Counted from the first letter of the stretch, positions 7,110 through 15,800 are shown. The stretch is DNA of 64,000 bases from Synechococcus sp. UW179A (GCF_900473965.1 NZ_UCNJ01000013.1:1-64000); one strand, 5' to 3'. The notes: generated by a model from the sequence alone, not told the origin. A program made the numbers and translations.

Positions 7110-7250
7110 TCAATCAGGCATCAGGTATTCCAGAAGCAACGAAAAACTCCACAGCCCAGCAATAGCGATCAATCCCAACAGAATCAAAGTAGTGGGATTC
7201 ACCACATCGACAGCCTCTTCAGGCAATTCCTTAATTGCATTGCTTTCCAT
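7110..7250 (-). CDS. Small single-pass membrane protein, 46 aa
   Basis: From ATG 7250 (GTG 7262 is also open): a short acidic N-terminus (MESNAIKELPEEAVDVV), one hydrophobic helix (TLILLGLIAIAGLWSFSLLL) and a five-residue tail. Convergent with the Nif11 gene, ending 13 bases after it. Function unknown. Confidence 0.5.
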   Translation of the reverse strand: MESNAIKELPEEAVDVVNPTTLILLGLIAIAGLWSFSLLLEYLMPD

Positions 7251-7539
7251 TTGATTTTGCACAAGACTATTAACAACTAAACACATGCTATGCCATGACT
7301 CAAGATTTAAGTATTGCCCGATACTTTCGACACTTTTAATGCGGCATTGAGCGGCAATTCAATTCCGGGCTAGTAGCTTTCGATAATTTTTCTTGTCGCT
7401 TCCTGTCAAGCTCTTCACAAAGAACAATGAACAAGCCTGTTCATCCAGAAGACAGTACGGACAAAGGTCTTCAGCGAACTCATCAAGCCTTCAGTGGACA
7501 ATCAAGTCGCCATGGCGAAGAACAGAGGGCTCCCAGCCC

Positions 7540-7683
7540 CTACCGACGTCGGCGGTTCATTTCATGCTTTGAGGTCTCGCTGAAAGCCGTGAATAAAACA
7601 ACAACCACCGACGCAAGGCCAAAGCCAAGAAAAACAAGATAATAAGAAGGAAGAATACTTAGCATTTGAGTCGGTGTTTTCAT
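7540..7683 (-). CDS. Small single-pass membrane protein, 47 aa; paralogue of 4876-5043
   Basis: ATG 7683 (or internal ATG 7665). One membrane helix in the pattern LSILPSYYLVFLGFGLASVV followed by a short tail ending in four arginines. Clear relative of the 55-aa product at 4876-5043, but with a shorter, basic C-terminus. Function unknown. Confidence 0.6.
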   Translation of the reverse strand: MKTPTQMLSILPSYYLVFLGFGLASVVVVLFTAFSETSKHEMNRRRR

Positions 7684-8039
7684 TATCTTAACCAAAACTC
7701 AAAAACCAAACTGCACATTGCTACTCAATTCCGATTAATCTATTTCATGAATTTGCATTATTTTTTAGGGGTCTGTCGACGATGTGTTGTCTGGCTTGAT
7801 CATCAGTACGGCAGCAGCAATAGCTGGGAAAGCACTGTTGCGGCGCCGGTCAGGGCCAAACATCCGTACAGGCGAAGCAGAACTGATCCGCGCCGGCCGA
7901 CCACCACGTCATGATCGATCGCTACCTGCAGATCTTTCGCATCATCTCCCAGGATTGGATTTGACACACCTGAACATCCAGCAGAAGAGCTGACAAACAC
8001 TGATGCCATGTTCAACGTGTGGGGACCTGGGCCATCCCA
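7684..8039. other. Intergenic, no supported gene
   Basis: A short plus-strand frame from a TTG near 7784 (MLSGLIISTAAAIAGKALL) is possible but has no ribosome site and a low-complexity end. Nothing else is visible. Confidence 0.3.
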
Positions 8040-8384
8040 ATGCTTCCACTAAAATCACCCGCTCTCGCCTTGTTTGCCGTTGCGCAAGCCTTCACTGTTG
8101 GTGTGTTGCCAGGCCAGGCAGCTCAAGACTGTGGACCAGGCGCTCATTGGGTTCAGACTGGACCCATGCTGGGTTCTGGTTATTGCAAGCCCAAGCACCA
8201 CAGAGACCATTTCGTTTGCGCCATCGGCTATCACTACGCAGGACAAGGACGTTGCGTTCGAAATGGTCCCTGGTGGACGGGCCGCAGACCTGTGAATTGG
8301 GGGCCTCATTACGAGCCACGAAACAAATCAGGCAGCGTCACCTTTGAAGGGCCAAATGGAGGCGAGGTCAAGCTGAGATGGTGA
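8040..8384 (+). CDS. Secreted hypothetical protein, 114 aa
   Basis: Start taken at ATG 8040, giving a typical signal peptide (LALFAVAQAFTVGVLPGQAA). The mature part has four cysteines (DCG, YCKP, FVCAIG, RCVRNG), probably two disulfides, and is rich in Gly, His and Trp. A GTG start at 8019 is also open. Likely periplasmic or secreted; no family recognised. Confidence 0.7.
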   Translation: MLPLKSPALALFAVAQAFTVGVLPGQAAQDCGPGAHWVQTGPMLGSGYCKPKHHRDHFVCAIGYHYAGQGRCVRNGPWWTGRRPVNWGPHYEPRNKSGSVTFEGPNGGEVKLRW

Positions 8385-8592
8385 TCCGCAGCATCAATGA
8401 GATGAACCCCTTTCAGGTCGTGTCTGGAGGCTCATATTGTGATTTGATTATTGCAAAAAGAGACCAAGTGATTCACTAATAACAAACCTGCCTGATCAAG
8501 AAATAAATCATCGATTAGTTATTATTTGCGACAATCTATAGCAGCCATGAAATCTTCTTGCGACGCCAGGAATATTGATTCAGGCTGAAGGC

Positions 8593-9477
8593 ATGGCCTC
8601 TGAATTCACGATTCGCCCCGTCCAACCGGTTGACATTCCACTGATCAACAACTGGGCGCGCAGTGAAGGATTTGCCCCTGGTAGTGGTGACATTGGAATT
8701 TATCGCCAGACGGACCGCCAGGGAATTTGGACGGGTTGCCTGGGTGAAGAACCGATCGGATGCATCGCAGGCATTCGTTACAACCATGCCTACGGTTTTA
8801 TCGGGCTCTACATCGTGCGCCCGGATCAGAGAGGCCGAGGCTATGGAGTGAAACTGTGGAGAGAAGCTCTCGATCACCTCCATGACGTGAGCTGCATTGG
8901 GCTCGAGGCAGCAGAAAACAGAATTGATGATTACTTCAACTGGGGCTTTCAACCCGCTTCAACAACGACACGTTGGCAGCTTGAGGTTGACTCACTTCCC
9001 CACCAGCTCAGATCGGGGGAAGAACCGGAAGAGCTGAGATTGATGCATGGAGATGGCATCCCTGAACCCAAAATCCAGATTTACGACGCCGATCGTGAGC
9101 TCAACCCCAGACCACACTTTCTGTCGGACTGGCTGAAGCACCCAGCCGGCACTGTGACGGCACTGCTCGACAGCAGGCATGACTGCCATGGATTTGCCCG
9201 AATCCGGCCATGCCTACTCAAAAATGAAACAGGCTGGCGCATCGGCCCCTTATTAGCGGATTCCCCTGAACTGGCGGAGTTGTTGATCAGGGATCTCCTC
9301 AGTGCAAGACAGGGATTAGTGATCATTGATTCGCCGGGGGGCAATGCACTGGCCGCACCGTTGCTGCAGAAACTTGGTTTCACAGTTTCTGGACGCACGC
9401 TGCGGATGTATCGAGGAGTGATGCCATCCCGACAACTGGATGAGGTATACGGGCTCGCCTGCCTTGAGCTTGGGTGA
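8593..9477 (+). CDS. GNAT-family N-acetyltransferase with C-terminal second domain
   Basis: 294 aa from ATG 8593; a TTG at 8575 would add six residues. The N-terminal GNAT fold shows the acetyl-CoA loop RPDQRGRGYGVKLW around residues 76-90, preceded by the beta-strand IGLYIV. The second half resembles the YitH/HolE-type acetyltransferase-like domain that often follows such GNATs (IIDSPGGNALAAPLLQKLGF, then RMYRG). Expected to acetylate a small amine; substrate unknown. Monocistronic. Confidence 0.85.
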   Translation: MASEFTIRPVQPVDIPLINNWARSEGFAPGSGDIGIYRQTDRQGIWTGCLGEEPIGCIAGIRYNHAYGFIGLYIVRPDQRGRGYGVKLWREALDHLHDVSCIGLEAAENRIDDYFNWGFQPASTTTRWQLEVDSLPHQLRSGEEPEELRLMHGDGIPEPKIQIYDADRELNPRPHFLSDWLKHPAGTVTALLDSRHDCHGFARIRPCLLKNETGWRIGPLLADSPELAELLIRDLLSARQGLVIIDSPGGNALAAPLLQKLGFTVSGRTLRMYRGVMPSRQLDEVYGLACLELG

Positions 9478-9590
9478 GACCTGCCAAAAACAGCAAGTCA
9501 GACCTCCGGTCAAGGGCGTAACGGATTCAGCGGATTGGGCTCAGACCGACGAGCAGAGGGGAGCAGCTCCAACGGTCTGAGCGCATCGGA

Positions 9591-9776
9591 TCAGAGACCC
9601 AGCGCCATCAACAGTCCTTGGTGGAGCAAGGCCTCGGTACCGATCAGAGCTACAAAGCCGAGCATGGCCAGACGTCCGTTTAGGCGTTCAGCTTTCGCTA
9701 GTCGCTCACGGCGCATCTGAGCTGCAGCAAGGTCCTGCCAGTACCGCTCATCAGCCAAAAGGGTTGCAGTTGTCAT
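9591..9776 (-). CDS. hli: High-light-inducible protein (Hli), 61 aa
   Basis: Longer hydrophilic N-terminus (MTTATLLADERYWQDLAAAQ) than the 47-aa type, followed by the chlorophyll-binding helix AERLNGRLAMLGFVALIGTE and a C-terminal LLHQGLL. Thylakoid photoprotective single-helix protein. Its start codon is preceded by copy 2 of the conserved leader. Confidence 0.92.
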   Translation of the reverse strand: MTTATLLADERYWQDLAAAQMRRERLAKAERLNGRLAMLGFVALIGTEALLHQGLLMALGL

Positions 9777-9869
9777 GGGTGTCTCCGAGTGGGACCAGAC
9801 CGGTCTATGACCACTGGAGCTGGTTCGGAAGCCGGGACAGCCGCCCTGGAAGGTTCGGTTTCAGGACCT
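9777..9869 (-). promoter_or_regulatory. Conserved 5' leader, copy 2 (upstream of hli)
   Basis: Same block order and identical spacing to the ATG as copy 1 at 1498-1590, although the bases between blocks differ. Conservation of distance without indels argues for function in the transcript or in the positioning of a promoter. Confidence 0.7.
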
Positions 9870-10284
9870 TACCCAGTCGGATTGAAGGGGAGCAGGATGG
9901 CCGCTTCTGATCTACTGCTGAGCAGGAATGCATGGACTTGTCAGCCATTATTCATCCTCTGAATGATGTCGGCGACACATCGACTGACCCAGCTGAGGTG
10001 GCAGCTTTGAAGTCCAATGAGTCAGAGGTGGCTGATTGGTCGTTCGGGCGCTGGTGGGACAGCGCCAGGACGTTATGGCATCCGCAAATGATTCACTGGC
10101 ATGGATGCATTTCATCAGCACTGATGATTCAGGTGATGCAAGGCTTTTCGGGCAGCTGTTGCCAGGTTGTAAGTCCAATCTGATGGTCGATTGGTCGCCT
10201 AGGTGGGACCGGTGCTGAACGACTCAGCGCCGGGCTAGGCCAGATGGATCCAAGCCTGAGCCGCCGATGGCCCAAGCAAATGCC
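9870..10284. other. Intergenic with an imperfect internal repeat
   Basis: Two imperfect copies of an ordered set of short strings (AAGTCCAAT, GATTGGTCG, GTGGGAC) occur at 10010-10060 and 10171-10209. No convincing gene was seen. The repeat could be decayed coding or RNA sequence. Confidence 0.35.
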
Positions 10285-10995
10285 CTATGCCGACTGAACA
10301 GGCATCCACTGGGATTGATGTTCAGCAAGAGGTGATCGTTCCAGAAGCCTGGAAACCCCCAGTTGTTCACGCCAGGCAATCAGTGATTGATCCCATTTCT
10401 CTTCCCAGCGAACAGACAACAGGGAAACCTGTAACTCGTGAGCCAGTTGAATTCCAAACTCCACACATCGCCAGATCAGTTGATTTTCAGAAGGCTGAAT
10501 CAAGCCGTGCGCAATCCAGGTTGTCATTACAGCGAGAGCCCCAGGCGACCTGTAGCGACAGGCGTAATAGGCCGAAGCCACCGCCTCACCGGCGACGGTG
10601 TCAGGCAAACCGAAAACCAAATGATGAAAATCATGGGTTCTACGCAGACGATTCGCGAGATATTCCCAGTCTTCATTGGTTTCAGAAACGGATGGGGGCA
10701 GTTCCTCCAGATGTTCAGCATCCAGTCGCCGTTGCAGGCATGCCGCCAGACTTGCCGGGGGCGCACTGCGTCGCTCAGCTGGTGATGGCCACGTTGGGTC
10801 ATAGCGATCTTTCAGAATCAGTTGATGATCTGATTCGCGAGCTAAATCCATAAATCCACGCTGACTCAACTCACTGGAGTCGATGTGCTTCAACATCCGA
10901 AAAAGATGATTTGTGGTGTGGTCGGGATCTTTGGCCGTTTGTAAAAAACCCACAGCTGCGTCAAGGGCTATGGCGCGGAATTCCTTGATTGCCAA
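10285..10995 (-). CDS. Coq4-family protein
   Basis: 236 aa. The zinc-binding signature HDxxHx(11)E of Coq4 is complete: His121, Asp122, His125 and Glu137 in HDFHHLVFGLPDTVAGE. The following helices (ASAYYACRYRSPGALAVMTT) fit the family. Eukaryotic and proteobacterial Coq4 act in ubiquinone biosynthesis; cyanobacteria make plastoquinone, so the role here must be different or related to another prenylquinone or terpenoid step. No signal peptide. Stands alone on the minus strand. Confidence 0.8.
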   Translation of the reverse strand: MAIKEFRAIALDAAVGFLQTAKDPDHTTNHLFRMLKHIDSSELSQRGFMDLARESDHQLILKDRYDPTWPSPAERRSAPPASLAACLQRRLDAEHLEELPPSVSETNEDWEYLANRLRRTHDFHHLVFGLPDTVAGEAVASAYYACRYRSPGALAVMTTWIAHGLIQPSENQLIWRCVEFGIQLAHELQVSLLSVRWEEKWDQSLIAWREQLGVSRLLERSPLAEHQSQWMPVQSA

Positions 10996-11141
10996 TTGGA
11001 AGCCATCAATCTCTTCAACGAATTATTGTTGCGAACACACCCAACCACTCACAAGCTGGCTGCTTGCACGAGCTCAGCCCAGGCCAGTGAATTCCAGTTG
11101 TGTGAGCTTTGCGAGAGTTCCCCTGCATCATTGAGGACGCA

Positions 11142-11375
11142 GTGCAGATTTTCGGACTCGATCAATCCCTGATCTTCGAATGGCTCTCTGCCTGGTTGGT
11201 GCTGAACTGGGGCGCACACCTTGCTTTGCGCCAGGGCCTTGCTGAAGACACCCGTGATGGTCATGCGCTAGGAGCGTTCCCCAAGCTCAGCAACCAGTTC
11301 ACTTACGTGCTGCATTCGCTGGCCATTGCCTGGTTGATCCAGTGGTCGTGGAGGCTACTCCCGCCGATTGGATGA
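11142..11375 (+). CDS. Possible membrane-associated hypothetical protein
   Basis: GTG start chosen at 11142 (a TTG at 11109 is open). 77 aa with two hydrophobic segments (LIFEWLSAWLVLNWGAHLAL; FTYVLHSLAIAWLIQWSWRL). No strong ribosome site and no family recognised; the composition looks coding. Confidence 0.4.
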   Translation: MQIFGLDQSLIFEWLSAWLVLNWGAHLALRQGLAEDTRDGHALGAFPKLSNQFTYVLHSLAIAWLIQWSWRLLPPIG

Positions 11376-11404
11376 TCGCGGAAGCCTGAGCACGATTGCC
11401 GGCA

Positions 11405-11590
11405 TTAAACCGGATTGATCCGATGCGTATCGGGCAGATGTGAGACCTGAGCAGTGAGCATGCAGTCGACGATCCGGTGGATGTAGGCAGCCCGGCGCAT
11501 GTTTTCCATGGTTTGCCATTTAGCTTCGCCCATGGATTGGCGGGCGACTGCGATCGCGGCGAGTCCGGCGAGATTCTGAGCGCGGTCCAT
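11405..11590 (-). CDS. Small hypothetical protein, 61 aa
   Basis: ATG 11590 gives a helical protein (MDRAQNLAGLAAIAVARQSM, then WQTMENMRRAAYIHRIVDCM). TTG 11596 is an alternative start. Soluble, no motif recognised. Confidence 0.5.
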   Translation of the reverse strand: MDRAQNLAGLAAIAVARQSMGEAKWQTMENMRRAAYIHRIVDCMLTAQVSHLPDTHRINPV

Positions 11591-11633
11591 GGGCAAAGCC
11601 CTATTGACCAGGATCTAACCGGCTGGCTTTTCC

Positions 11634-11759
11634 ATGGCAATCCGCAGATCAGCGAACCCCATTAATCCGTACGAACAAGCTTGCGCATGCCCTGATGGCT
11701 GCGGAGATTCATGCCAATGCTTCAGATGCTGCAATCCATGGTCATTCCTCAAAAGTTGA
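11634..11759 (+). CDS. Possible Cys-rich 41-aa peptide
   Basis: ATG-initiated frame with seven cysteines at 17, 19, 23, 27, 29, 32 and 33 (CACPDGCGDSCQCFRCC) inside 17 residues. The CxC and CC spacing recalls metallothionein-like metal-binding peptides. No good ribosome site, and no paralogue in the window, so chance cannot be excluded. Confidence 0.4.
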   Translation: MAIRRSANPINPYEQACACPDGCGDSCQCFRCCNPWSFLKS

Positions 11760-11936
11760 CGTCCAAATGACGGCCAGAAAGCTGATCAGCCCATCAACAT
11801 CTGCGCTGAAAAAATCGGCCTCCGTGAGAACCGAAACGCCTTGCATGATCCAGTCTCCATCAACAAAATGAGACCCGGATAGAAAACTCAGGGATGAAGG
11901 AGTTAATCGTATATTTTGCGTCACTAATTTTAACCT

Positions 11937-12293
11937 TCAAAGCAAAAAATCAATTAGCCGAAATTTAAGCCGTTGAGATCGACAACGACAAAGACAACCT
12001 CCATGGATCCAGCTGAAAAGGCTGTAAGAGCAGATATGTATCTTTGGCGGAAAACTTGTTGCATCGGCGTGGAAGACCCGTGCGAATGGAGTTTGTGAAG
12101 CGAGCGCTTGCTGGATGAGATTCATTGCTTTGCATTTGTCTCCAAGCACTTTGCGAGGAGTTGGCCAACTCCCAGAGAGTCGACCAGGATCTGACATGGC
12201 GTTGTTGCCGGTGCTCGTCATCACCCTGATCAAGCCGATCAGCGCACCGGTGGGCGACAGCGCCTCCAGCCGACCTTCTGCATGTTTTGCCAA
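11937..12293 (-). CDS. Hypothetical protein, up to 118 aa
   Basis: ATG 12293, overlapping the 3' end of the DUF1651 gene. The N-terminal 90 residues look coding (ALSPTGALIGLIRVMTSTGN; AMNLIQQALASQTPFARVFH); the last part (CRCRSQRLKFRLIDFLL) may be read-through of a decayed end. No family recognised. Confidence 0.4.
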   Translation of the reverse strand: MAKHAEGRLEALSPTGALIGLIRVMTSTGNNAMSDPGRLSGSWPTPRKVLGDKCKAMNLIQQALASQTPFARVFHADATSFPPKIHICSYSLFSWIHGGCLCRCRSQRLKFRLIDFLL

Positions 12294-12535
12294 GCCTCGA
12301 TGGCATTTTGCTCGAGCATCCGTCTCTGGCTCTGAGGCTCCGGAGGATGGGGTCTCACCCAGCGATAGGTGCTAAGGACCACCCAGCGACCATGGGCGGT
12401 TGAGTGACCATTGCTGAACCTCACCAGCAGCTGCTCATCACCATTCACCAACCAGCCATCTCTGCCGGTCTGCAGCGGTGGTTCATGGGTGGTGTAATCC
12501 AGGTTTGGCATACGGGGAGTTTCGCCGTGATCCAT
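12239..12535 (-). CDS. DUF1651 family protein, 98 aa
   Basis: Matches the picocyanobacterial DUF1651 plan: GWLVNGDEQLLVRF near the front, a middle W/R-rich region, then RRMLEQNAIEAWQNMQKVGW and a PP near the end. A second member is at 48037-48264. Small soluble protein of unknown function, frequent in marine Synechococcus genomic islands. The N-terminal 25 residues are probably disordered. Confidence 0.75.
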   Translation of the reverse strand: MDHGETPRMPNLDYTTHEPPLQTGRDGWLVNGDEQLLVRFSNGHSTAHGRWVVLSTYRWVRPHPPEPQSQRRMLEQNAIEAWQNMQKVGWRRCRPPVR

Positions 12536-12603
12536 ATCAACGCGGGGCAGAGTTCACAGAACCTCACTCCAGACGCTGCTCTGAAACGGGTGGGCAGCGG
12601 TAA

Positions 12604-12708
12604 CTAGCCAATCAGCTGGGTCAACAGAGCTGCGGATCCCAGTCCCCCGAAAAACAGGGCTGTAGGCAGCATGGCTGGCCAGACCGATGGCTGAGTCGGA
12701 TCGGACAT
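12604..12708 (-). CDS. Possible 34-aa membrane peptide
   Basis: ATG 12708 with an AAGGGA ribosome site five bases upstream. A polar start (MSDPTQPSVWP) is followed by one hydrophobic helix (AMLPTALFFGGLGSAALLTQ). Typical of cyanobacterial mini membrane proteins, but unnamed. Confidence 0.45.
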   Translation of the reverse strand: MSDPTQPSVWPAMLPTALFFGGLGSAALLTQLIG

Positions 12709-12824
12709 CAGTTCCCTTCATCAATAACTCTGAGAAAATAAAAGGTTCTGCGATGACCTCGGGTGATGAGCTGATGGAGCGCAGGTCGTATTTGCTTGAC
12801 TGCCTGGTATCTGAGTGATTCACA

Positions 12825-12965
12825 AGCCAATCGCTTGGACGACTGAAGTGGAGATCTCCGCACCAGGAGCAGGCGGTTGTCCCCCTGGAAGTGCTGAAAG
12901 CATTGCTCGAGATTGAACTGGCGTCGGGTGACGCGACAACCAACGGCACGGATCCCCGCCGTTGA
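12825..12965 (+). pseudogene. Remnant of an unknown gene 3' end
   Basis: A plus frame with coding-like composition (WRSPHQEQAVVPLEVLKALL, then EIELASGD) ends in TGA at 12963-12965 and is followed at once by a terminator at 12972-12996, but no start codon is present. Probably the truncated tail of a lost gene. Confidence 0.35.
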
Positions 12966-12971
12966 TCAAGA

Positions 12972-12996
12972 GCCTCCCCTGAGACAGGAGGCTTTT
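12972..12996 (+). terminator. Rho-independent terminator
   Basis: GCCTCC/GGAGGC arms with a 9-base loop and four T. It lies inside the longest possible M28 frame and is the reason for choosing a downstream start for that gene. Confidence 0.7.
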
Positions 12997-13005
12997 CCTG
13001 CCTGG

Positions 13006-13869
13006 ATGTCTGCCTACCCGGCGAATCAGACTGAAGCAATGGCACTGCTGTCACTCGCCTGCCGCAAGGATCTGGAAGCCATCGCCATTCCCCGTCATGC
13101 CAGCTGGGATCCGGTGGGTCTGATGGCCGTGCGCAGTTATGTGCGCGAGCAGCTGGCCGCTCTCGGGAAGGTGGAGGAACAGCCGTTCAGGCGCAGCAGC
13201 CATCAGGGGGTGAATCTGATCCTGAAACTTCCCGGCCGCAACCCCGGGCGCCGGCCGCTGCTGGTGGGCGCCCATTACGACGGGCCCATCCAGTCGGTCG
13301 GAGCTGATGACAACGCCAGTGCAATGGCTGCTCTGCTGGAGCTGGGCAGACGCTGGAGCACGGCACCCCCGCGGCGACCCGTGTGGCTGGTGGCCTTCGA
13401 TCAGGAGGAATGGGGGCTGCTCGGCAGCTCAGCACTGGCCGACCGGCTCAAGGCAGATCGGCAACGACTCAAGCTGATGGTGAGTCTGGAAATGCTCGCC
13501 TACACCAGCAACACGCAGAGCTACCCCCACCCCGCCATGGGCAGGCTCTACGGCAACCGCGGCGACTTCATTGCCCTGGTTGCGAATGCCCGTGCTGGCC
13601 TGATGCTCTCTCGGCTCACCCATGCCATGGGGCAACACGTGAGAAGCAAAGCGCTGCCGGTGCCGCGCGCTGGAATCGATGTGCCCGCAGTCCGCCGCAG
13701 CGATCACAGCCCATTCTGGGATCGGGGGTACAACGCCCTGATGGTGACGGACACCTCCTTCATGCGGAACCCGCACTACCACCGGATGAGCGACACGATC
13801 GACACGCTCGATCTGCCCTTCCTGGCCTCAGTGATTGATGGACTAGAGCTGGCGCTGGGGAGACTGTGA
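13006..13869 (+). CDS. M28-family zinc metallopeptidase
   Basis: 287 aa from ATG 13006, chosen because the frame upstream crosses a terminator; ATG 13039 is an alternative. Zinc ligands and catalytic residues of M28 are in place: GAHYDG (His90), ADDNAS (Asp102), FDQEEWG (Glu134, Glu135), SLEML, and a C-terminal His in HYHRMSDT. Such enzymes are aminopeptidases or carboxypeptidases. No signal peptide is visible with this start. Two decayed pieces of a second copy lie at 15688-15800 and 17148-17281. Confidence 0.88.
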   Translation: MSAYPANQTEAMALLSLACRKDLEAIAIPRHASWDPVGLMAVRSYVREQLAALGKVEEQPFRRSSHQGVNLILKLPGRNPGRRPLLVGAHYDGPIQSVGADDNASAMAALLELGRRWSTAPPRRPVWLVAFDQEEWGLLGSSALADRLKADRQRLKLMVSLEMLAYTSNTQSYPHPAMGRLYGNRGDFIALVANARAGLMLSRLTHAMGQHVRSKALPVPRAGIDVPAVRRSDHSPFWDRGYNALMVTDTSFMRNPHYHRMSDTIDTLDLPFLASVIDGLELALGRL

Positions 13870-14270
13870 AGAATAGGAATGGAACTAGCTGAGTCAAGAG
13901 AGCCAAACCGCTTATTTAAACCAGGGAGTGCTACTTGTGAGAAGAATTAGATGATTGAGCAGATTGCACGCGAACAATTCAAACCAAGCAAATTTTTTTG
14001 TGACTAGCTTGCGGTTGCCGAACAAACCAATAAGATTTATACAAAACCCAACTCAAAATAATTGATTACCAGCCCCTAGGAAGCGAGTCAGCCTCAGAGA
14101 CCAAAAAGACCAATTAATTACCACCATTAACAATTAAGTTTCAACACTGAAAAGGGCTATTCCCCTTGACGAAGAAAACACTTAATACAAAGAACATCTC
14201 AATTCCAACAACTGGCGAAAGCGCCTAGCCCCGGCCACAGCAAAAAGAAAAAGAAACATTCATTAATGCT
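13870..14270. other. AT-rich intergenic, nothing recognised
   Basis: About 400 bases of AT-rich sequence between the M28 gene and the convergent PspC-type gene. No gene-like frame, repeat or clear terminator was seen. Confidence 0.4.
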
Positions 14271-15038
14271 CTATTCGCTTCGATTTATCAGCCTATCTTT
14301 TGCAGCAATGAACTCATCCTCTGAAAGGACTCCCTTACTACTAAGCGCTGCCAACTCTTGAAGCTCTGCCGCCAGGCCACCTCCTGAAAGCGAAGGCTTT
14401 TCGTGATACCTATCTATTTGCTCATCAATAAAGCGTCTGATAATATCGGCCTCATTATTTTTTTCAAGACCCGCAAACATAAAAGTATTCTCATCTTGAG
14501 CGGCAGCAAAAACACCTCCCCTAGACTCATTCCCACCCGGCAAAGTGAACTGTATAAATCCACTAAAAACGCTACCTGCTTCTCTGAACTGAATAGCAGT
14601 TACCGACCTAAACGGTATGGTTTTAGTACCACTTATTCCTTTGCTTAAAAACCCTAGAGCGCCTCTAGGCGTAATTGTAACTTTATCGGAAAAGACAACA
14701 AGATCCTCGCCTACTCCTTGAAGGAAAAACTTTGCCCCCGAGGGAAGCTCTACAGGCTTCTCAACAACAGGATTCAAACTACTGACAGAAGTATCCTGGC
14801 CTGAAATATTTCTCTCTTTTGACTTACTTGAGCGATTCAATCCCCTAGGAGCCTTCTCTTTCTGGGAACTTTTTACAGTGAAGGCCATGACCAAATAGGC
14901 AATCCAACCTACACCATAAAAAAAGCTAGTGACCACAAAAATGATTCGCCATACATTCGCCGATCCATATCCACTACTTTCAAGGCCAGAGCAGACTCCA
15001 GCAAAGACACTGTTTTTTCTTGACCTTGTGAGTGACAT
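14271..15038 (-). CDS. PspC-domain / DUF4429-like / SHOCT-domain protein
   Basis: 255 aa from ATG 15038; the longer frame to 15281 crosses a bidirectional terminator and is rejected. Residues about 1-50: PspC-type domain (SVFAGVCSGL, then a membrane helix VGWIAYLVMAF). After a polar linker, about 110-215: a PH-like DUF4429-type domain (GALGFLSKGISGTKTIPFRS). Last 40 residues: SHOCT oligomerisation motif (LSSKGVLSEDEFIAAKDRLI). Likely a membrane-anchored stress-sensing protein. Not linked to other phage-shock genes here. Confidence 0.8.
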   Translation of the reverse strand: MSLTRSRKNSVFAGVCSGLESSGYGSANVWRIIFVVTSFFYGVGWIAYLVMAFTVKSSQKEKAPRGLNRSSKSKERNISGQDTSVSSLNPVVEKPVELPSGAKFFLQGVGEDLVVFSDKVTITPRGALGFLSKGISGTKTIPFRSVTAIQFREAGSVFSGFIQFTLPGGNESRGGVFAAAQDENTFMFAGLEKNNEADIIRRFIDEQIDRYHEKPSLSGGGLAAELQELAALSSKGVLSEDEFIAAKDRLINRSE

Positions 15039-15085
15039 AAGACGAAAAGCCTCTTGGTTAATACTTACAATATTACAGCGACATA

Positions 15086-15117
15086 GAATAAAATCCCCCA
15101 AACGGGGGGTTTTATTC
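15086..15117. terminator. Bidirectional terminator
   Basis: Fourteen-base arms with one G-T pair: an A/T-rich base, then CCCCC/GGGGG around a 4-base loop, so that a T tract follows the stem on both strands. It separates the PspC-type gene from the secreted 90-aa gene. Confidence 0.8.
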
Positions 15118-15177
15118 TGCTTGATTCTGCAATCATCAATGCAAGGAGAACGCTTCTCCTTCGCTCGCCTCCAACCA

Positions 15178-15450
15178 ATGACCTTTTTCAGAATACTCTC
15201 ACCAGTTCTCATAATAAGCTCACTTTCCTTCTGCGTTGACAGCCGAATACCAGCGCGTGCGTTCTGGGTCGACGAATGCAAGATTATTCGCGAACAGCAT
15301 CAGCAGCATGCAAATGCCTCTTCTGCCATGGGAAGAGAAATGGATCGAATGATGGCTCGTGACGGATACTCAAGCTCTTACGCAGCTGACACAAGAGCCC
15401 TTAGCAACGCTATGTATAAATCAATACTCAGCGATAATGGATGCAAATAG
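15178..15450 (+). CDS. Small secreted hypothetical protein, 90 aa
   Basis: Signal peptide MTFFRILSPVLIISSLSF, with mature part starting near ARAFWVDECK. Mature region is helical and charged (EQHQQHANASSAMGREMDRM) and has two cysteines, one near each end. ATG 15139 would add 13 residues. Family unknown. Confidence 0.6.
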   Translation: MTFFRILSPVLIISSLSFCVDSRIPARAFWVDECKIIREQHQQHANASSAMGREMDRMMARDGYSSSYAADTRALSNAMYKSILSDNGCK

Positions 15451-15687
15451 AATGTTTATCAAGAAGCTTGCTTGGTTCATCAGCAAATAAAAGCATATTG
15501 GCAATTTTTAATTATAAACTGAAGACATATACACACCAGGATTCTCCATTTAGTGATTAATACAGGGAGTAATTGGAGCAGGTCTGCGGCGCAGAGAAGC
15601 AGAACAATATTCAGAAAATCATGACTACGAAATGCGATTTGAGGCGCTGACCCAACGGCACTATGCTCAGGCTGCTGTGCGAACTGA

Positions 15688-15800
15688 AGCTGGGATCCGG
15701 TGGGTCTGATGGCCGTGCGCAGTTAAGTGCGCCAACAGCTCGCCGCACTCGGGGATGTGGAGGAACACAGCTTCAGGCGCGGCAGCCATGAGGGCAGTGG
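15688..15800 (+). pseudogene. Decayed M28 peptidase fragment (N-terminal part)
   Basis: Closely similar to about 13102-13215 of the intact M28 gene (shared GCTGGGATCCGGTGGGTCTG and following bases), with TAT changed to an in-frame TAA and several substitutions. It is one half of a second copy whose other end is at 17148-17281. Confidence 0.8.

Noticed and set aside
12554-13054. Minus-strand 166-aa frame
   Set aside because: Serine-rich translation without domains; covers a plus terminator and the M28 start.
15039-15281. N-terminal extension of the PspC-type protein
   Set aside because: Crosses a strong bidirectional terminator and overlaps the divergent secreted gene; no family similarity.
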